A stretch of DNA of 64,000 bases from Odiellus spinosus (taxonomy: Eukaryota > Arthropoda > Arachnida > Opiliones > Phalangiidae): NCBI GenBank assembly GCA_963920705.1, contig CAWUCO010000077.1, positions 112,501-176,500 of the forward strand, given 5' to 3'. A model generated the notes under the pieces. The model searched no databases, was not told the origin of the DNA, and saw only the letters and a list, made by a program, of their open reading frames with translations. This document shows positions 53,461 to 63,789 of the stretch, piece by piece; position 1 is the stretch's first letter; every line of letters begins with the position of its first letter. The translations under genes and the position numbers were made by a program.

Positions 53461-54117
53461 GTGGATAAGATTAATCACGTAGAAGAAAACGGTAGCGAGC
53501 AGGGGGAAGAGATTGAGTTCGAATGTGAGTCGTGGCAGGGGAGCGTTAAAGATGACGAAGAATTTATCGAAGACGTGGTTGAGATCGGGTGAGCTATACT
53601 AGTATTATCATAATTCATTAAATGTTTTTGAGAAAGGTTTAGATTATACTAATTCTCTTCTAGCCTTGTAATTTGTATACCGGTTACACTGAATTTATGT
53701 TAGAAATTGAAAATGTTATAGGGATTTGGAGTCTCCAGCCTCCCCTGATCCTGATTATTTTAGGAATTTCTGCGAGGGTCAGGTGGAGGTTGAAGTGAAC
53801 AAAGAAGAACGGTCTAGGGAGATTTACCGCGGGTAAGAAGATTAAATTATACGCGTTGTTTATATCAACCCCTGTAAAACTGTTTCAACCCTTTTGCATT
53901 AAAGCTCGTTGGTTAGTATATAGATAGGGGTAAATTTCATAAGGTGTTTCCTATTAACCCCTGTAAATCTCTCTTTATTAGTGAAGATGACGAAAGCACC
54001 GAAACCGACGCGTCCGAAACCGACGGAGAAGAAGAGGGGGCTGTTGACGTTGTAGCCATCGATTCGGACGCTTCGACAACCCCTTGCTCTACCCCCGACG
54101 TTGATGATAACGAGTAA
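53461..54117 (+). CDS. Spliced acidic protein
   Basis: Three exons with consistent phase: 53461-53588 (donor GTGAGC), 53722-53832 (acceptor TTATAG, donor GTAAGA) and 53982-54117 (acceptor TTATTAG). All three are strongly acidic: VEENGSEQGEEIEFECESW, VEVEVNKEERSREIY and DESTETDASETDGEEEGAVD, ending DVDDNE. The first exon with the start codon is not resolved; the short one near 53250-53276 gives no ATG in phase. Phase agreement across two introns argues for a real gene. Acidic composition suggests a regulator or a histone- or DNA-mimic type protein, but that is guesswork. Confidence 0.6.
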
Positions 54118-54780
54118 GGAAAAACAATTCATATGTTTTAAATCTTTTTTAATTATTATTATAAATATTTAAACCAAACCCTCTGGTTTTTTATTTTAAA
54201 TATTAAATAGTTTATAGTTCTTGAAAAGTTTTTATCCGTCGAGCACACGCACATACATCTCCCTAATGTTTTTAAAGTTTATTTTTTAATAGTTTAATAT
54301 TTTTTTTCCGCACTTTACGTCGGACCGAGTGTTGGAATTTAAAAAAGTTGATAGTTTTCCAACACCCAGTCCGCGTATATCCGAACGCTTTCCCGGGCGC
54401 ACTTCTTGACTGCACCAATGTGCATACTGCAGGGGTTAGCTACCCATGGGACGACGGGGCATCCATACTTGTCCAGGTCTTCTACAGCGGCACCAATCAA
54501 GTCGGTCGCTAGTAATGTCTTCTCGTGCCCCTTGCACAAAATTTTTTTAAACCCTTTAAAGGCTTGGCAATGGGGCACGAGACGTTCATAAGGGAGTAGC
54601 CCCGCCGTCCAGCTCAGTCCGGTAAGGTTACCAACCGCAAAATTGTTTGATTTTTGAACGGGGGCGGATACATCACTTAAGGCGTAAGGCGGTAGATAGG
54701 TTGACTACGGGACGCCCCCGCAAGTAAATTAATTCTACGACAACGATCTCCTCCAATTGATCTAAAATATATATAAAACT
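54118..54780. other. Mostly non-coding, with an inverted repeat
   Basis: CTCGTGCCCCTTGC near 54524 and GCAATGGGGCACGAG near 54569 form a hairpin-like pair. A 79-codon minus-strand frame (54339-54578) spans it and has no recognised domain. The rest is AT-rich. Confidence 0.4.
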
Positions 54781-54806
54781 CCTTTTTAGATTATATCAAG
54801 GGTATA

Positions 54807-55021
54807 TCAGCTGTTTAGGCTGCAAACGTTTTCTTCTCCACAAGATTTCACCCAACAATAACCTTCGTGCCTATTACTGTTTATCTCCCGACTGTACTTA
54901 TAACAGTGCTCTAATCGCCTTTATTCACGAGAACTGTCCTCATATTGTTGATATCTATAAACCTCTCTCCGAAAATGAACTACCTATTTCCCTTAACCTT
55001 CTCGCCAGAATAGATCTATAA
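54807..55021 (+). pseudogene. Zinc-ribbon protein fragment, copy 3 (diverged)
   Basis: The frame gives ISCLGCKRFLLHKISPNNN, then AYYCLSPDCTYNSALIAFI and ENELPISLNLLARIDL. The CxxC-x16-YYC-x4-C layout matches the first ribbon of the two zinc-ribbon exons at 40.3 and 52.7 kb. There is no clear start codon and the second ribbon is missing. It is a diverged or decayed member, and the relationship is suggestive only. Confidence 0.4.
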
Positions 55022-55616
55022 CTTAAAAACTTCAATTCTTTATCTTGTAAATATCAATGTTCCATCTCCGCAAAACTGGCAGCTAACGACCACCTTAAAC
55101 CTTTCCTTTTCTATTGTTTAAAAATATTCTAAAACTGTCTAAAATTAATCTTGTATAATTTCTAAACTATTTTAATGTTACTGTATTATATATATATATA
55201 TATATAATTTGTAAATATAGCTAAAAACTAATATTTTAAAAATAAAAACACTTACAAGTTTGAGTAGCGGCGTTCATTCTCCAAGAAGTTTAAAAAATTT
55301 AAAGTTTTTAATTTAAGACTTGAAAAGTTAAAAGTCGAGAAGTTTAAGATTTTTAACTTAAAGTTTAAGTTTTTAAGTTAAAGTCGAAGATATTTAAGTT
55401 AAAGTTTTAAGTTTAAAATTGTAGAGAAGGGACATATGATGATCCGGATTACAAAAGCGAGATACTGTTTAACGTGGTTCCATGAAGCTTATAGTCTTTT
55501 TTTTTTTTTTTTTTTCGACCAAATTAGCGATTTTTTTGGTTAGAAAAAGTTGTTTTAGAGATATTCGCATCATAAAACACCAGTTAACCAACATTTGAAG
55601 TCCGAACTCGATTTAT
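55022..55616. other. Non-coding stretch with TTAAGTTTAAAG-type repeats
   Basis: Between 55285 and 55430 the words AAGTTTAA, AAGTTTTTAA and TTAAAGTC recur many times. A T run (about 19 bases) lies near 55497. No gene is visible. Confidence 0.45.
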
Positions 55617-56180
55617 AGGAAGTAAATACGTATTTTTCTGACAGTTTGAACTTCTTGATATAATAAATCGTATAAGGCCTATTCAGATCTAAAAATCCGG
55701 ACAATACTTGTTTCGAAGCGTGACCCCGGAAATTAACTATTCCAGCTAACTAACATCTTGAAGTCCGGACATGTCTAAATAAAATAGGTCCCGCTTTTCT
55801 TAAAAAGTTTTGATCAGACCTAAAAAAAATACACAAAAAAAAAACGCCCAAAAGCTGTTTCGAGATGTGACCTAGATGATGAACTCTGCTAACCTTGAAA
55901 GTCCGAACAGAACAAAGTTTAAAGGAAGTAAATACGTATTTTTCTGACAGTTTGAACTTCTTGATATAATAAATCGTATAAGGCCTATTCAGATCTAAAA
56001 ATCCGGACAATACTTGTTTGGAAGCGTGACCCGGGAAATTAACTATTCCAGCTAACTAACATCTTGAAGTCCGGACATGTCTAAATAAAATAGGTCCCAC
56101 TTTTCTTAAAAAATAGACAAAAAAACGCCCAAAAGTTGTTTCGAGGTGTGACCTAGATGATGAACTATCTTGAAAGTTCA
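55617..56180. repeat. Two about 300-bp direct repeats upstream of the virus-like element
   Basis: The block starting AGGAAGTAAATACGTATTTT at 55617 recurs at 55923 (period 306 bp) and is nearly identical for 220 bp, ending in GATGATGAACT. Each copy has internal repeats of AGTCCGGACATGTCTAAAT. They end 34 bp before the TATA box of the first gene, so they may be the subterminal or terminal repeat region of the element. Confidence 0.85.
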
Positions 56181-56213
56181 TTTTTTTTCGATTAAAATAC
56201 CTATACAAGGGTG

Positions 56214-56221
56214 TATATAAA
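56214..56221 (+). promoter_or_regulatory. TATA box of the 143-residue gene
   Basis: TATATAAA, 47 bp before the ATG at 56268, the same box found before the two homologues of this gene. Confidence 0.65.
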
Positions 56222-56267
56222 CCACTATTTTTAGTTGGAAATATCACAAACTCTCTCGATCATCATC

Positions 56268-56699
56268 ATGGCCGGTAGCTCGCAGAAAAGGAAATTGGAC
56301 TTGGTCAACACGCTACCCGACTTGTCCGAGGTGGACGACTGGCGGTCAGAATTGGAACAACATATCCAGTCAATGGTTGAGGAATCAACAGTCGATCGCC
56401 AGGGTGGCATTGTTCCGCGGTTCGATATAAGAAGTGATAATTCTACGTATACTATCAAGCTGCCGGCGACCAAAGGAGAGGTCTACTTCGATATTCAGAT
56501 TTACAATTATTCTGATATAAAAGATGTCGCCGCGTCCCAAATCTGGGAACAAAGTTCGCGGAGATTGAAGTTCATCGTTGACGAGGATTCCCGCGAATCA
56601 AAACTGATCAATACCATGGTAGCCCGAATTGCCAGAGAAATGAGGGAGAACCCAGAGAAGGTTATCGTCCCTCCAATCAAGCGCTCAAAGAAAACTTAA
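56268..56699 (+). CDS. 143-residue protein, PolB-upstream family
   Basis: An intact frame from ATGGCCGGTAGC. The N-terminus is basic (SSQKRKLDLV), then TLPDLSEVDDWRSELEQHIQ, a beta-like middle (EVYFDIQIYNYSDIKDVAAS), RRLKFIVDEDSRESKLINTM and a basic tail (PPIKRSKKT). Homologues are the broken gene at 5947-6383 and the spliced gene at 12691-13309; in the latter and here the gene lies upstream of PolB. No known domain is recognised. A small protein with conserved place near a protein-primed polymerase could be a terminal protein, single-strand binding protein or early regulator; sequence alone does not decide. Confidence 0.75.
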   Translation: MAGSSQKRKLDLVNTLPDLSEVDDWRSELEQHIQSMVEESTVDRQGGIVPRFDIRSDNSTYTIKLPATKGEVYFDIQIYNYSDIKDVAASQIWEQSSRRLKFIVDEDSRESKLINTMVARIAREMRENPEKVIVPPIKRSKKT

Positions 56700-56768
56700 G
56701 TATTGATTTTCCATTTTTTTGAAAAAAAAAACAATTATCAGGTTAGTTAACTTTTGTGTGTATTAAAT

Positions 56769-57588
56769 ATGGATCCGCCTACTCTCTTAATCCTAGCAAC
56801 TAATAGCGTTGTTTGTACTGGACAGACAAGACGGTTTGTCAAGTTAGGTCTTAATGAATTTTTAGTTGCAAAAATTTATAGAGAGCATTTAGAATATTGT
56901 AGATTTTTATGGTTCTTGCATGCTCTAGAGTGGGTACACGTACTGCCTACGGATATAGTGCGTAAATATTATATAAACGGGAAATATTGTTCGAAAGTTA
57001 CGATTTTTAAAAGAATTATAATAAACCACCCGTGGATTTCGGACTTTGGTTTTTGGCGCTTAGGCCCAAATCCATCAGATAAACTTGGTATTCAAAAAAT
57101 TTTAAATGAACAAAAATGGTTGAGAAGGTTACCGACTTTCATTGACGGATTATATATAACTAACCCCGATGTTGTGGTTTATATTCTGAAAAGTCTTAGA
57201 AGACAATTAACCGAGAGTTTTAATGAATTAAAGAGCAAATATACCTTTAAACATACCCCCCATTTAAATGTCGGTGATGGATGGCATCTTTTAGATCGTG
57301 ATCCAACCCCGCAGGGTATTAACTTTGCGTTCATTCGTAGTGACGATTTTATGACGAATGCTTTTAAATTCTCATACGATTTTCACCAATTTACGAAATA
57401 CGCGAAAGGCGATATTGTTTGTATATTGTCTTTTATCAATTAAAATTCCCGATGTGTCGTTCATGCAAAGTGTTGTTTCTTACAATAAAGAGGATTCTTT
57501 AAATTATATCTACGAAAGTTGGCCTAAACTCCCTCTCGTAAAATTTACCGGTTTGAAACCGTTAGAAGTACGTCTTTTATTAAAGTGA
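56769..57588 (+). pseudogene. Unidentified protein of the virus-like element (frameshifted)
   Basis: The ATG at 56769 opens a frame rich in aromatic residues (HLEYCRFLWFLHALEWVHVL, NHPWISDFGFWRLGPNPSDK, LNVGDGWHLLDRDPTPQGIN). It ends at 57443, while another frame continues PDVSFMQSVVSYNKEDSLNY and GLKPLEVRLLL to 57588. The truncated copy at 37520 preserves that same ending just before PolB, so the two frames are one gene with a single-base shift near 57430. No domain is recognised. It stops 28 bp before PolB. Confidence 0.6.
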
Positions 57589-57616
57589 TAGGGAGTTTCC
57601 TCTTCAGTCTATCGCG

Positions 57617-60600
57617 ATGAGTGAGAGCGAGCTCAGCGGTTCTGAAACGGAGGCACCGCCCTTGGATTTATCTACAAAGCGCGATCCTAGCCGGTTTTGT
57701 TCTATCGATAAGCTATTGGACAAGAAGTCGAGAAAGTACGGGTGTAGACAAATCGAATCTAAAGTTAATTTTAAGAATTTAAACGAAATTAAATTAACTG
57801 AATTCCACGACACGTTGGTTAATGTAATTAATTCTTTGTTGCATGACCTTTTAAAAAACCATAGTGAATATAATCGGATAAGGTTCGTAATTAAATCAGA
57901 TGAATTAGATAACCCTGTCAATTTAAAATTTATGAATGTAAACGAATTAACAGCCGAACGAGTTCTACATTCGATAAGTAGAATCGCGCAAAGTAACCGT
58001 CATTTTAATCTGTACGCTTCTCTCGTCTTTGATATCATCCTCCTCCAATGCGATGCTCAAATTGGGGGACGGCAAAAATCGATAGCGGCCCGAAATATAG
58101 TCGCTTTGGATTCGTTTTTGAAATCAAACCCTAATTATATATGCTTGGAGAATGATGATGACCTTTGTTTTGGTCGAGGATTAGTAATTGGCATTTTTAT
58201 CGCTGATCGAAGGATAGCGAAACGCAAAGATAAACTATACAAGCTTAGCGAGAAACAAAAGCAATACTATAGATTATTGAAAAACGGCTCTAAACCGCTT
58301 GCAAAAAGACGAAGCCCTATTACTGTATGGGAAAGCTAATATAGAGCCCGGCTCTGTAAATTTGGATGGGATTCAAAAATTCAAAAATTATTTAACTGAT
58401 TATCAGATTATTGTTTATAAGTTAGAAAACTTGGAGCCGTATTTCATTGGTCCGTTTCGAGAGAAGCAAATTTTTTTGGTTACTTTGAACCAACACGTAC
58501 ACGTCCTTAAAGATTTGCACTACCTTAAAGGCGGTCGTGGGTACTGTGTCCTGTGTTTAAAAATATTTACCAATGATAGACAGAAACTAACTCATACGTG
58601 CGATACGGTTTTAAAGTGTCATAGATGCAAGGCTAACGTCTTTCACGAGCTAGCCTCAGTGAAACTTATAAGGTGTAGAGCTTGTAATAGATATTTCAAG
58701 GAAGGTGATTGTTTTAAATTACACGAATCGAATAATATCTGCTCGGAACTTCGGAGGTGCATCGACTGTGGATTAGAAATCGGTGACAAACACGAATGTA
58801 ACAAACCGTGCCGCAACTGTAAAAGGAAACACGAGAAGAACAAGTGTTACGTCATGCCGATTGACACTGTTTACGAGAAAGTTAAATACTGTTATTTCGA
58901 CTCGGAAACTATTGTTAAGAATAAAGAGCACGTTCCGATACTTCTCGTCTCGGCTATGGAAATCGACGACGGAGAATACGATTACCAAACGTTTCGGGGT
59001 TTCGACTGTTTTGATCTATTTTTGACCTATTTGTTCGAGACGAAAGAGGATTACGTTCAACACGCTACGAAGCGAGTAAAAGTGACACTTCCCCTTTACT
59101 CTAAAGTCCAAGCGGTCTCGCATAATGGCCGTTCGTTTGATAGTTTCTTCGTGTTAAACGCGTTACTCAGGATGAAGATTATCCCGGAAGTGGTTTTTCA
59201 GGGAAGTAAACTTTTAGGAATTTTTCTCAAAAATCAAAAAATGAAATTTATCTATAGTTTCAGCTTTATCCCTCAACCTTTACGGAGTTTTTCAACCACT
59301 TTCTCTCTCGGCGCGTGCCAAAAACAATTCTTTCCGTATATATTCATGAACGAAACCAATCTCGATTATAATTCGAAAATACCCGACAAGAAATATTTCC
59401 AGCCGGAATATATGAAGACTAAAGATTACGAATCTTTTCTCGAGTGGTACGCCGAGAAATCTTTACAGCCGAGCTACAATTTACAAGAAGAATTGGAGTA
59501 CTATACTATTATGAACGTGAAAGTACTGCAAAAAGGAGTAGATAAATTTTGGCTAATGTTCAAGCAAGAAACCGGTTACGATATATTAAATATGAACTCT
59601 CTGACAATCGCCGGAGCTTGCACAAATCTGTTTCTCCATAAATACGTTGAAGAGTTCACGCTAGCTGTAATACCCGCTAATGGGTATGGAGATAATGTCT
59701 TCCAAAGTAAAATAGCTCTCCAATGGCTGGCCTGGCAGGAAAGAAGTCGCGGGGTTAAAATCCAAACGTCTCGGTCTTTGGAAGGCGAAAAGAAATTTGG
59801 AAGATATCCCGTGGATGGTTTTTCGACTAATCCAGATACCGTCTATCAATTCGACGGCTGTTTCATTCACGGTTGCCCTTTACATACCAAAGGGGGACAA
59901 TTGAATCCTTTATTGCAGGAGACGTTCAATAACCTCCACGAAAAAACCTTGGATAGATACGAAGCTATTAAAACTACCGCTCCCAACGCGGTATATAAGC
60001 AGATATGGGAATGCGAATGGATAGAGCAAATCAAAAACAGTCCGGAAATTCAAAAATTCTGCGAAACGCTAACTTTCCACGAACCAATCGGCCCTCGGTC
60101 AGGCCTGTTCGGCGGCCGCTGTGAGGCCTATTCGCTTTACCATAAGGCTAAGCCTGACGAAACAATTGAATTGTTTGACATTTGTAGTTTATATCCCTAT
60201 ATATGTAAGACAAAGGCTTTTCCAAAACGTTTTCCGGAAATCATACGGCACGATTTCAATTACGAGAAAAACGCGTATTTCGGTGTAATGAAATGTAAAA
60301 TCCTTCCTCCTCCCTCAGCCTATATCCCCGCCCTACCTTTCAGATCGAGACAAAAGCTATTCTTCGCTCTCTGCCGAACATGCGTGGAACAAGATGTGCA
60401 AGCCTGTACTCACAACGTCGAGGAACGAGCGCTTACCGATACCTGGGCTACTATCGAGATCTATAACGCTATGGAGAATGGATACGTATTACTCCGGATC
60501 TACGAAGTTCACCATTACGCCGAGAGGTTCACGTATGTTAAAGGAGAGGACCCCGGCTTGTTTGGTAGCTATATCAACGCTTTTCTCAAACTAAAAATAC

Positions 60601-61472
60601 AAAATTCGGGGTGGCCGCATGACGTGGTGACGGATCTCGAGAAAACTGAATATTTACAGTCAATTAATGAGAGAGAAGGGTTCGAGATTAAAGCAGAAGA
60701 CGTGACAAATTACCCTACTCTCCGCAGTGCTGCCAAATTAGGGGCGAACAATATTTGGGGGCGGAATTCTCTCAACCCCTCCAGACCTAGTAGTAAATTT
60801 ATCAACAATTATCAATCTTACATTGATATAGTAAATGACCCGACAAAAGAATTGACAGACATTCGACCATTCGATGAAGAAATCTGTCTGATAACTTCGG
60901 AATTTAAGAAAGAATATTCCCCCACCTACTTCAAGGGTAGTTGCGTAATTGGGACGTTTGTCGCCGCGTATGGACGGATATTCTTATACAATACATTAAA
61001 GGTTTTAGACCGTAGAAATTTATACGCGGACACTGATAGTACAATCTTCATTCGCAAGAAGAATGACGTCAGTAACTTTCCCCCCTTAGGCAAGATGATA
61101 GGGGAATGGGTTAATGAACTCCCCACAACGACAATAACGGAGTATGTTTGCTCCGGCCCTAAAAGTTACGCGTACAGGTGCTCTAATGGCAGTAGCGTCG
61201 TTAAAATGAAAGGGATCACCATGAACAGACGTAATGAAGAAATAATTAATTTTGATTCAATTAAAGAGGCACTAGAAATCCCCGGAACTACATACGTCGC
61301 TGACGTGCCTTTTAGCGTGGTTCGAGATAAGAGTCGAGCGAAACTTTTTCTCGGGGGCTTAAAGAAAACTTTCGGGGTCACCTTCGACAAGCGTATGGTT
61401 CTGAACGACCTCTCGACATTACCTTACGGATATTCGAGAGAGCAAGATGAACATCGAATCCCAGCGCCTTAA
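57617..61472 (+). pseudogene. polB: Protein-primed DNA polymerase B, lineage iii (one frameshift)
   Basis: The ATG at 57617 begins an N-terminal domain (LTAERVLHSISRIAQSN, LCFGRGLVIGIFIADR). At an A run near 58302-58306 the frame shifts by one base and continues for 1057 codons. In the second part the zinc modules lie at residues 83-170, Exo I FDSETI at 200-205, Exo II SHNGRSFD at 274-281, motif A DICSLYPYI at 627, motif B KLGANNIWG at 813 and motif C YADTDS at 909-914, ending LPYGYS. Two expected acidic residues differ: IYSFSF (319) instead of IDSFSF and YYTIMNVKVL (406) instead of ...MDVKVL in Exo III. Polymerase motifs are intact; proofreading is probably lost. Confidence 0.85.
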
Positions 61473-61866
61473 ATCTTTCAACGTGAACTGGTACACCAAG
61501 TTACCTAATCCACCGAATTGGAAGAAGCCCGACGCATTCGCTAAAGCCGGTTTTTTTTACCTCAATGACGGTCTAAAAACACAATGCTTTAGCTGTCACA
61601 ACGTCTTTGATAAATGGGCCGACTTGTATACCGACGATCCGATGACCGTCCATCAAAAACTGGCCCCTTTCTGCGAGTTTGTTTTGGGTCGTGACGTGAC
61701 TAATATCACCCGAAGCGAAGAACAACGACGCGAAAACATCGCTCGGGATTGTCTGGAACAATTGGCTCCTTTAATTGAAAATACGACTTTCTTGAAGCTA
61801 TTGCAAGTGTTTCAACAAGGTATTATTGATTTCCAACAAAACATTATCAATGGAAAAGATATATAA
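61447..61866 (+). CDS. BIR-domain protein, IAP-like
   Basis: An intact 139-residue frame whose ATG overlaps the last 26 bases of PolB. Residues 5-80 form one BIR repeat: RLKSFNVNWYTKLPNPPNWK, then AGFFYLNDGLKTQCFSC (Cys47, Cys50), His69 and Cys76, the CxxC...H-x6-C zinc set of IAP proteins. No RING follows; the C-terminal part is helical and acidic. BIR proteins of this kind in insect viruses can block caspases, so a role against host cell death is plausible but unproven. Anti-apoptotic genes are known cargo of adintoviruses. The ATPase start codon lies inside its 3' end. Confidence 0.85.
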   Translation: MNIESQRLKSFNVNWYTKLPNPPNWKKPDAFAKAGFFYLNDGLKTQCFSCHNVFDKWADLYTDDPMTVHQKLAPFCEFVLGRDVTNITRSEEQRRENIARDCLEQLAPLIENTTFLKLLQVFQQGIIDFQQNIINGKDI

Positions 61867-62640
61867 ACGCGTAACCTTTGACGATTTACCAGTCATGTGG
61901 TATTTACCTACGGAAGACCGCGTCGATTGGTTTTTCAGAGATAATCTCTATTTCAAAAAACGAATTTCGGTCTTCGAAAATATATTTAAAAAAAATGTGT
62001 TGCCGGGTAAAGTTTCAAGCCCCGATGCAATTGTTGTGAGCGGGTGTACCATGTCGGGAAAAACCACGTGGATACATAATCTTTTAAAAACGCTAATTGT
62101 TTAATAGACCCGCCTCCGAACAGAATTGTTTATTGTTATAAAGAGTATCAACCTTTATTTGACGAAATTAAAAAAGAAATTTGTAGCGTAGAATTTTTGG
62201 AGGGTTTACCGCCGGATGGTTGTAATTTTTGGGATCCAAAATTAAATAACTTTTTAATTATTGATGATTTAGCATCGACTTGTTATAATAGTACAACTGT
62301 CTCAAATATATTCTGCGTCAATAGCCATCATAAAAATCTTTCCGTAGCATTATTAACTCAAAATTTATTCGGTCAAGGCAAAGAAAGCCGAACGATTAGT
62401 TTAAACGCGTCTTATATAATTGTATTTCGAAACCCGCGAGATGGATCCCAAATTAACTATCTGAGTAGACAAATATTTCCTAATAATAAAAAACTCGTAA
62501 CTAAAGCGTATGATTTTGTCACTAGAGATAAACCATTTTCTTATTTGTGTATTGATTTAAAACAAAATATTAACGACGAATTACGGTTAAGGTCTAACGT
62601 TTTTCCAAATGAAGGAAATATGATTTTTGTACACGAATAA
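61850..62640 (+). pseudogene. FtsK/A32-type genome packaging ATPase (one frameshift)
   Basis: The ATG at 61850 lies within the end of the BIR gene. Walker A is VVSGCTMSGKTTW (residues 63-74). A single-base loss in an A run at 62086-62090 ends that frame at 62104; the other frame continues with RIVYCYKEYQPLFDEIK, Walker B FLIIDDLA, then VALLTQNLFGQGKESRTISL and YIIVFRNPRDGSQINYLSRQ, characteristic of Polinton/adintovirus packaging ATPases. The enzyme would pump DNA into capsids in the nucleus. All motifs are present, so the gene was functional until recently, or the shift is a homopolymer sequencing error. Confidence 0.85.
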
Positions 62641-62692
62641 ATATATATCGTAACAATGCGTGTCTTTTCTTTATTCTTGCTTAAGCTTTACA

Positions 62693-62803
62693 ATGAGTCG
62701 AAAGGTAAAAAGCCTCCTGAAAAAAATGAGGAATGTTAGACGTCGTAAACCCCACCCCTTAAAAAAACACGTAAGATTCTTCCGAGACTTAAAAGAAAGC
62801 TAG
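62693..62803 (+). CDS. Small Arg/Lys-rich peptide, core-protein-like
   Basis: A 36-residue frame (MSRKVKSLLKKMRNVRRRKP at its start) with over one third Lys and Arg. An overlapping frame entered at a run of seven A near 62761-62767 stays basic (TRKILPRLKRKLVRKGEVN) and runs to 62826, so the real product may be longer and frameshifted. Highly basic small peptides in this position of adintoviruses resemble adenovirus core proteins that condense DNA. Position and composition are the only evidence. Confidence 0.45.
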   Translation: MSRKVKSLLKKMRNVRRRKPHPLKKHVRFFRDLKES

Positions 62804-62858
62804 TCAGGAAGGGGGAGGTAAATTGACCCGTATTTTGAAAAAACCGAAAAATAATCAA

Positions 62859-63095
62859 ATGAAAGCGATGTATAATTCTTTCTATAATTTATTACGAGGA
62901 AATATCGCTTTGCCAGAGAAGGAGAGATTATACGTGAAACAGCACGGAGCTTTCGTACGAAAAATAGCCAATAAACGTGTCTTAGATAAAAACAAACGAA
63001 AAATCCTTATAAAGCAAGTCGGCGGTTTTTTGCCAGGTTTATTAGGCGCTCTGATTCCGACCTTGATCTCCACGATTTCTTCGTTCGCGCAATGA
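62859..63095 (+). CDS. pX-like virion protein with basic body and hydrophobic tail
   Basis: The frame is open from 62793 and the first ATG is at 62859, so the true start could be upstream if the preceding basic frame is part of the same gene. The product has LLRGNIALPEKERLYVKQHG, a basic middle (ANKRVLDKNKRKILIKQ) and VGGFLPGLLGALIPTLISTI at the end. A basic region followed by a Gly-Gly-Phe-Leu-Pro hydrophobic tail is the recurrent form of the small adenovirus pX-like protein of adintoviruses and Polintons. Its stop overlaps the ATG of the next gene (ATGA). Confidence 0.65.
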   Translation: MKAMYNSFYNLLRGNIALPEKERLYVKQHGAFVRKIANKRVLDKNKRKILIKQVGGFLPGLLGALIPTLISTISSFAQ

Positions 63096-63691
63096 AACGA
63101 ATGATTTTGGTTCCGGAAACGACAATCTTGTCCGATCCCGAGAAAGAAACTAATCAACTTGACCTAGAAATGTCAAAAATATTACGGGATAAAACTTTCT
63201 CCAGCGAACAAAAATTACGTTTATATTCGGATGTTTTCCAAAAATACATCAATATGAAAAGCCTGATCGAACCCCCCTTCGTTAACGTGAAAAATCTACC
63301 AACACCGACCCCGCCAGCTAGTATCCCTACGCCACCCGCAACGTTACAATCAATGCCTTGGTTAACTCCTAACAACGCTACCATGTTTACTCCGACGCAA
63401 CATTCGACACCGGTGGCGCTGGCATCTACTCCCTCGATAACTTCTCAAACTCCTAAACGCTCAACGCAACAGTCAGTCCAAACTCAGCCGGCGTCTCTTA
63501 GCCAACTCGCGCAAGCATTGAGTACTCTTATAGCCAAGCAACCGAAAGCCACCCCGCCGAGACAAAGTACGGCCGAAAGATTGAAGGAAAAACAGCGCAG
63601 ATACGCCCGGGAAACTCTCGATAAATCGAACGAAGAAAATCAAGAGCGTATGACCTTAAGAAAGAAAACTGGAAGAAGATGGGACTTGTGA
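63092..63691 (+). CDS. 199-residue virion-associated protein of adintovirus type
   Basis: The start ATGAAACGAATG overlaps the preceding stop. The N-terminal third is conserved in form: MILVPETTIL, then QLDLEMSKILRDKTFSSEQK and LRLYSDVFQKYINM, a helical pattern I associate with a common uncharacterised protein of Polinton/adintovirus elements. The middle is Pro/Thr/Ser/Gln-rich and low in complexity (PTPTPPASIPTPPATL), and the end is basic (RLKEKQRRYARETL, LRKKTGRRWDL). The frame is intact. No enzymatic motif is visible. Confidence 0.6.
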   Translation: MKRMILVPETTILSDPEKETNQLDLEMSKILRDKTFSSEQKLRLYSDVFQKYINMKSLIEPPFVNVKNLPTPTPPASIPTPPATLQSMPWLTPNNATMFTPTQHSTPVALASTPSITSQTPKRSTQQSVQTQPASLSQLAQALSTLIAKQPKATPPRQSTAERLKEKQRRYARETLDKSNEENQERMTLRKKTGRRWDL

Positions 63692-63789
63692 AGACAACCG
63701 GTCGCTTTCTTCTCTGCCTTGGCGTTATATTAGGACTTCCGTTATTATTTCTTTTGACAGTTTGCGTGTTAATCGCGCTCGAAGATTAA
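63679..63789 (+). CDS. 36-residue single-pass membrane peptide
   Basis: An ATG within the end of the preceding gene (ATGGGACTTGTG) begins a frame with a short basic N-terminus (MGLVKTTGR) and one long hydrophobic segment (FLLCLGVILGLPLLFLLTVC), ending LEDs acidic pair before TAA. Overlap with the upstream gene and a clear membrane helix support a real small viral gene. Function is unknown. Confidence 0.5.
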   Translation: MGLVKTTGRFLLCLGVILGLPLLFLLTVCVLIALED

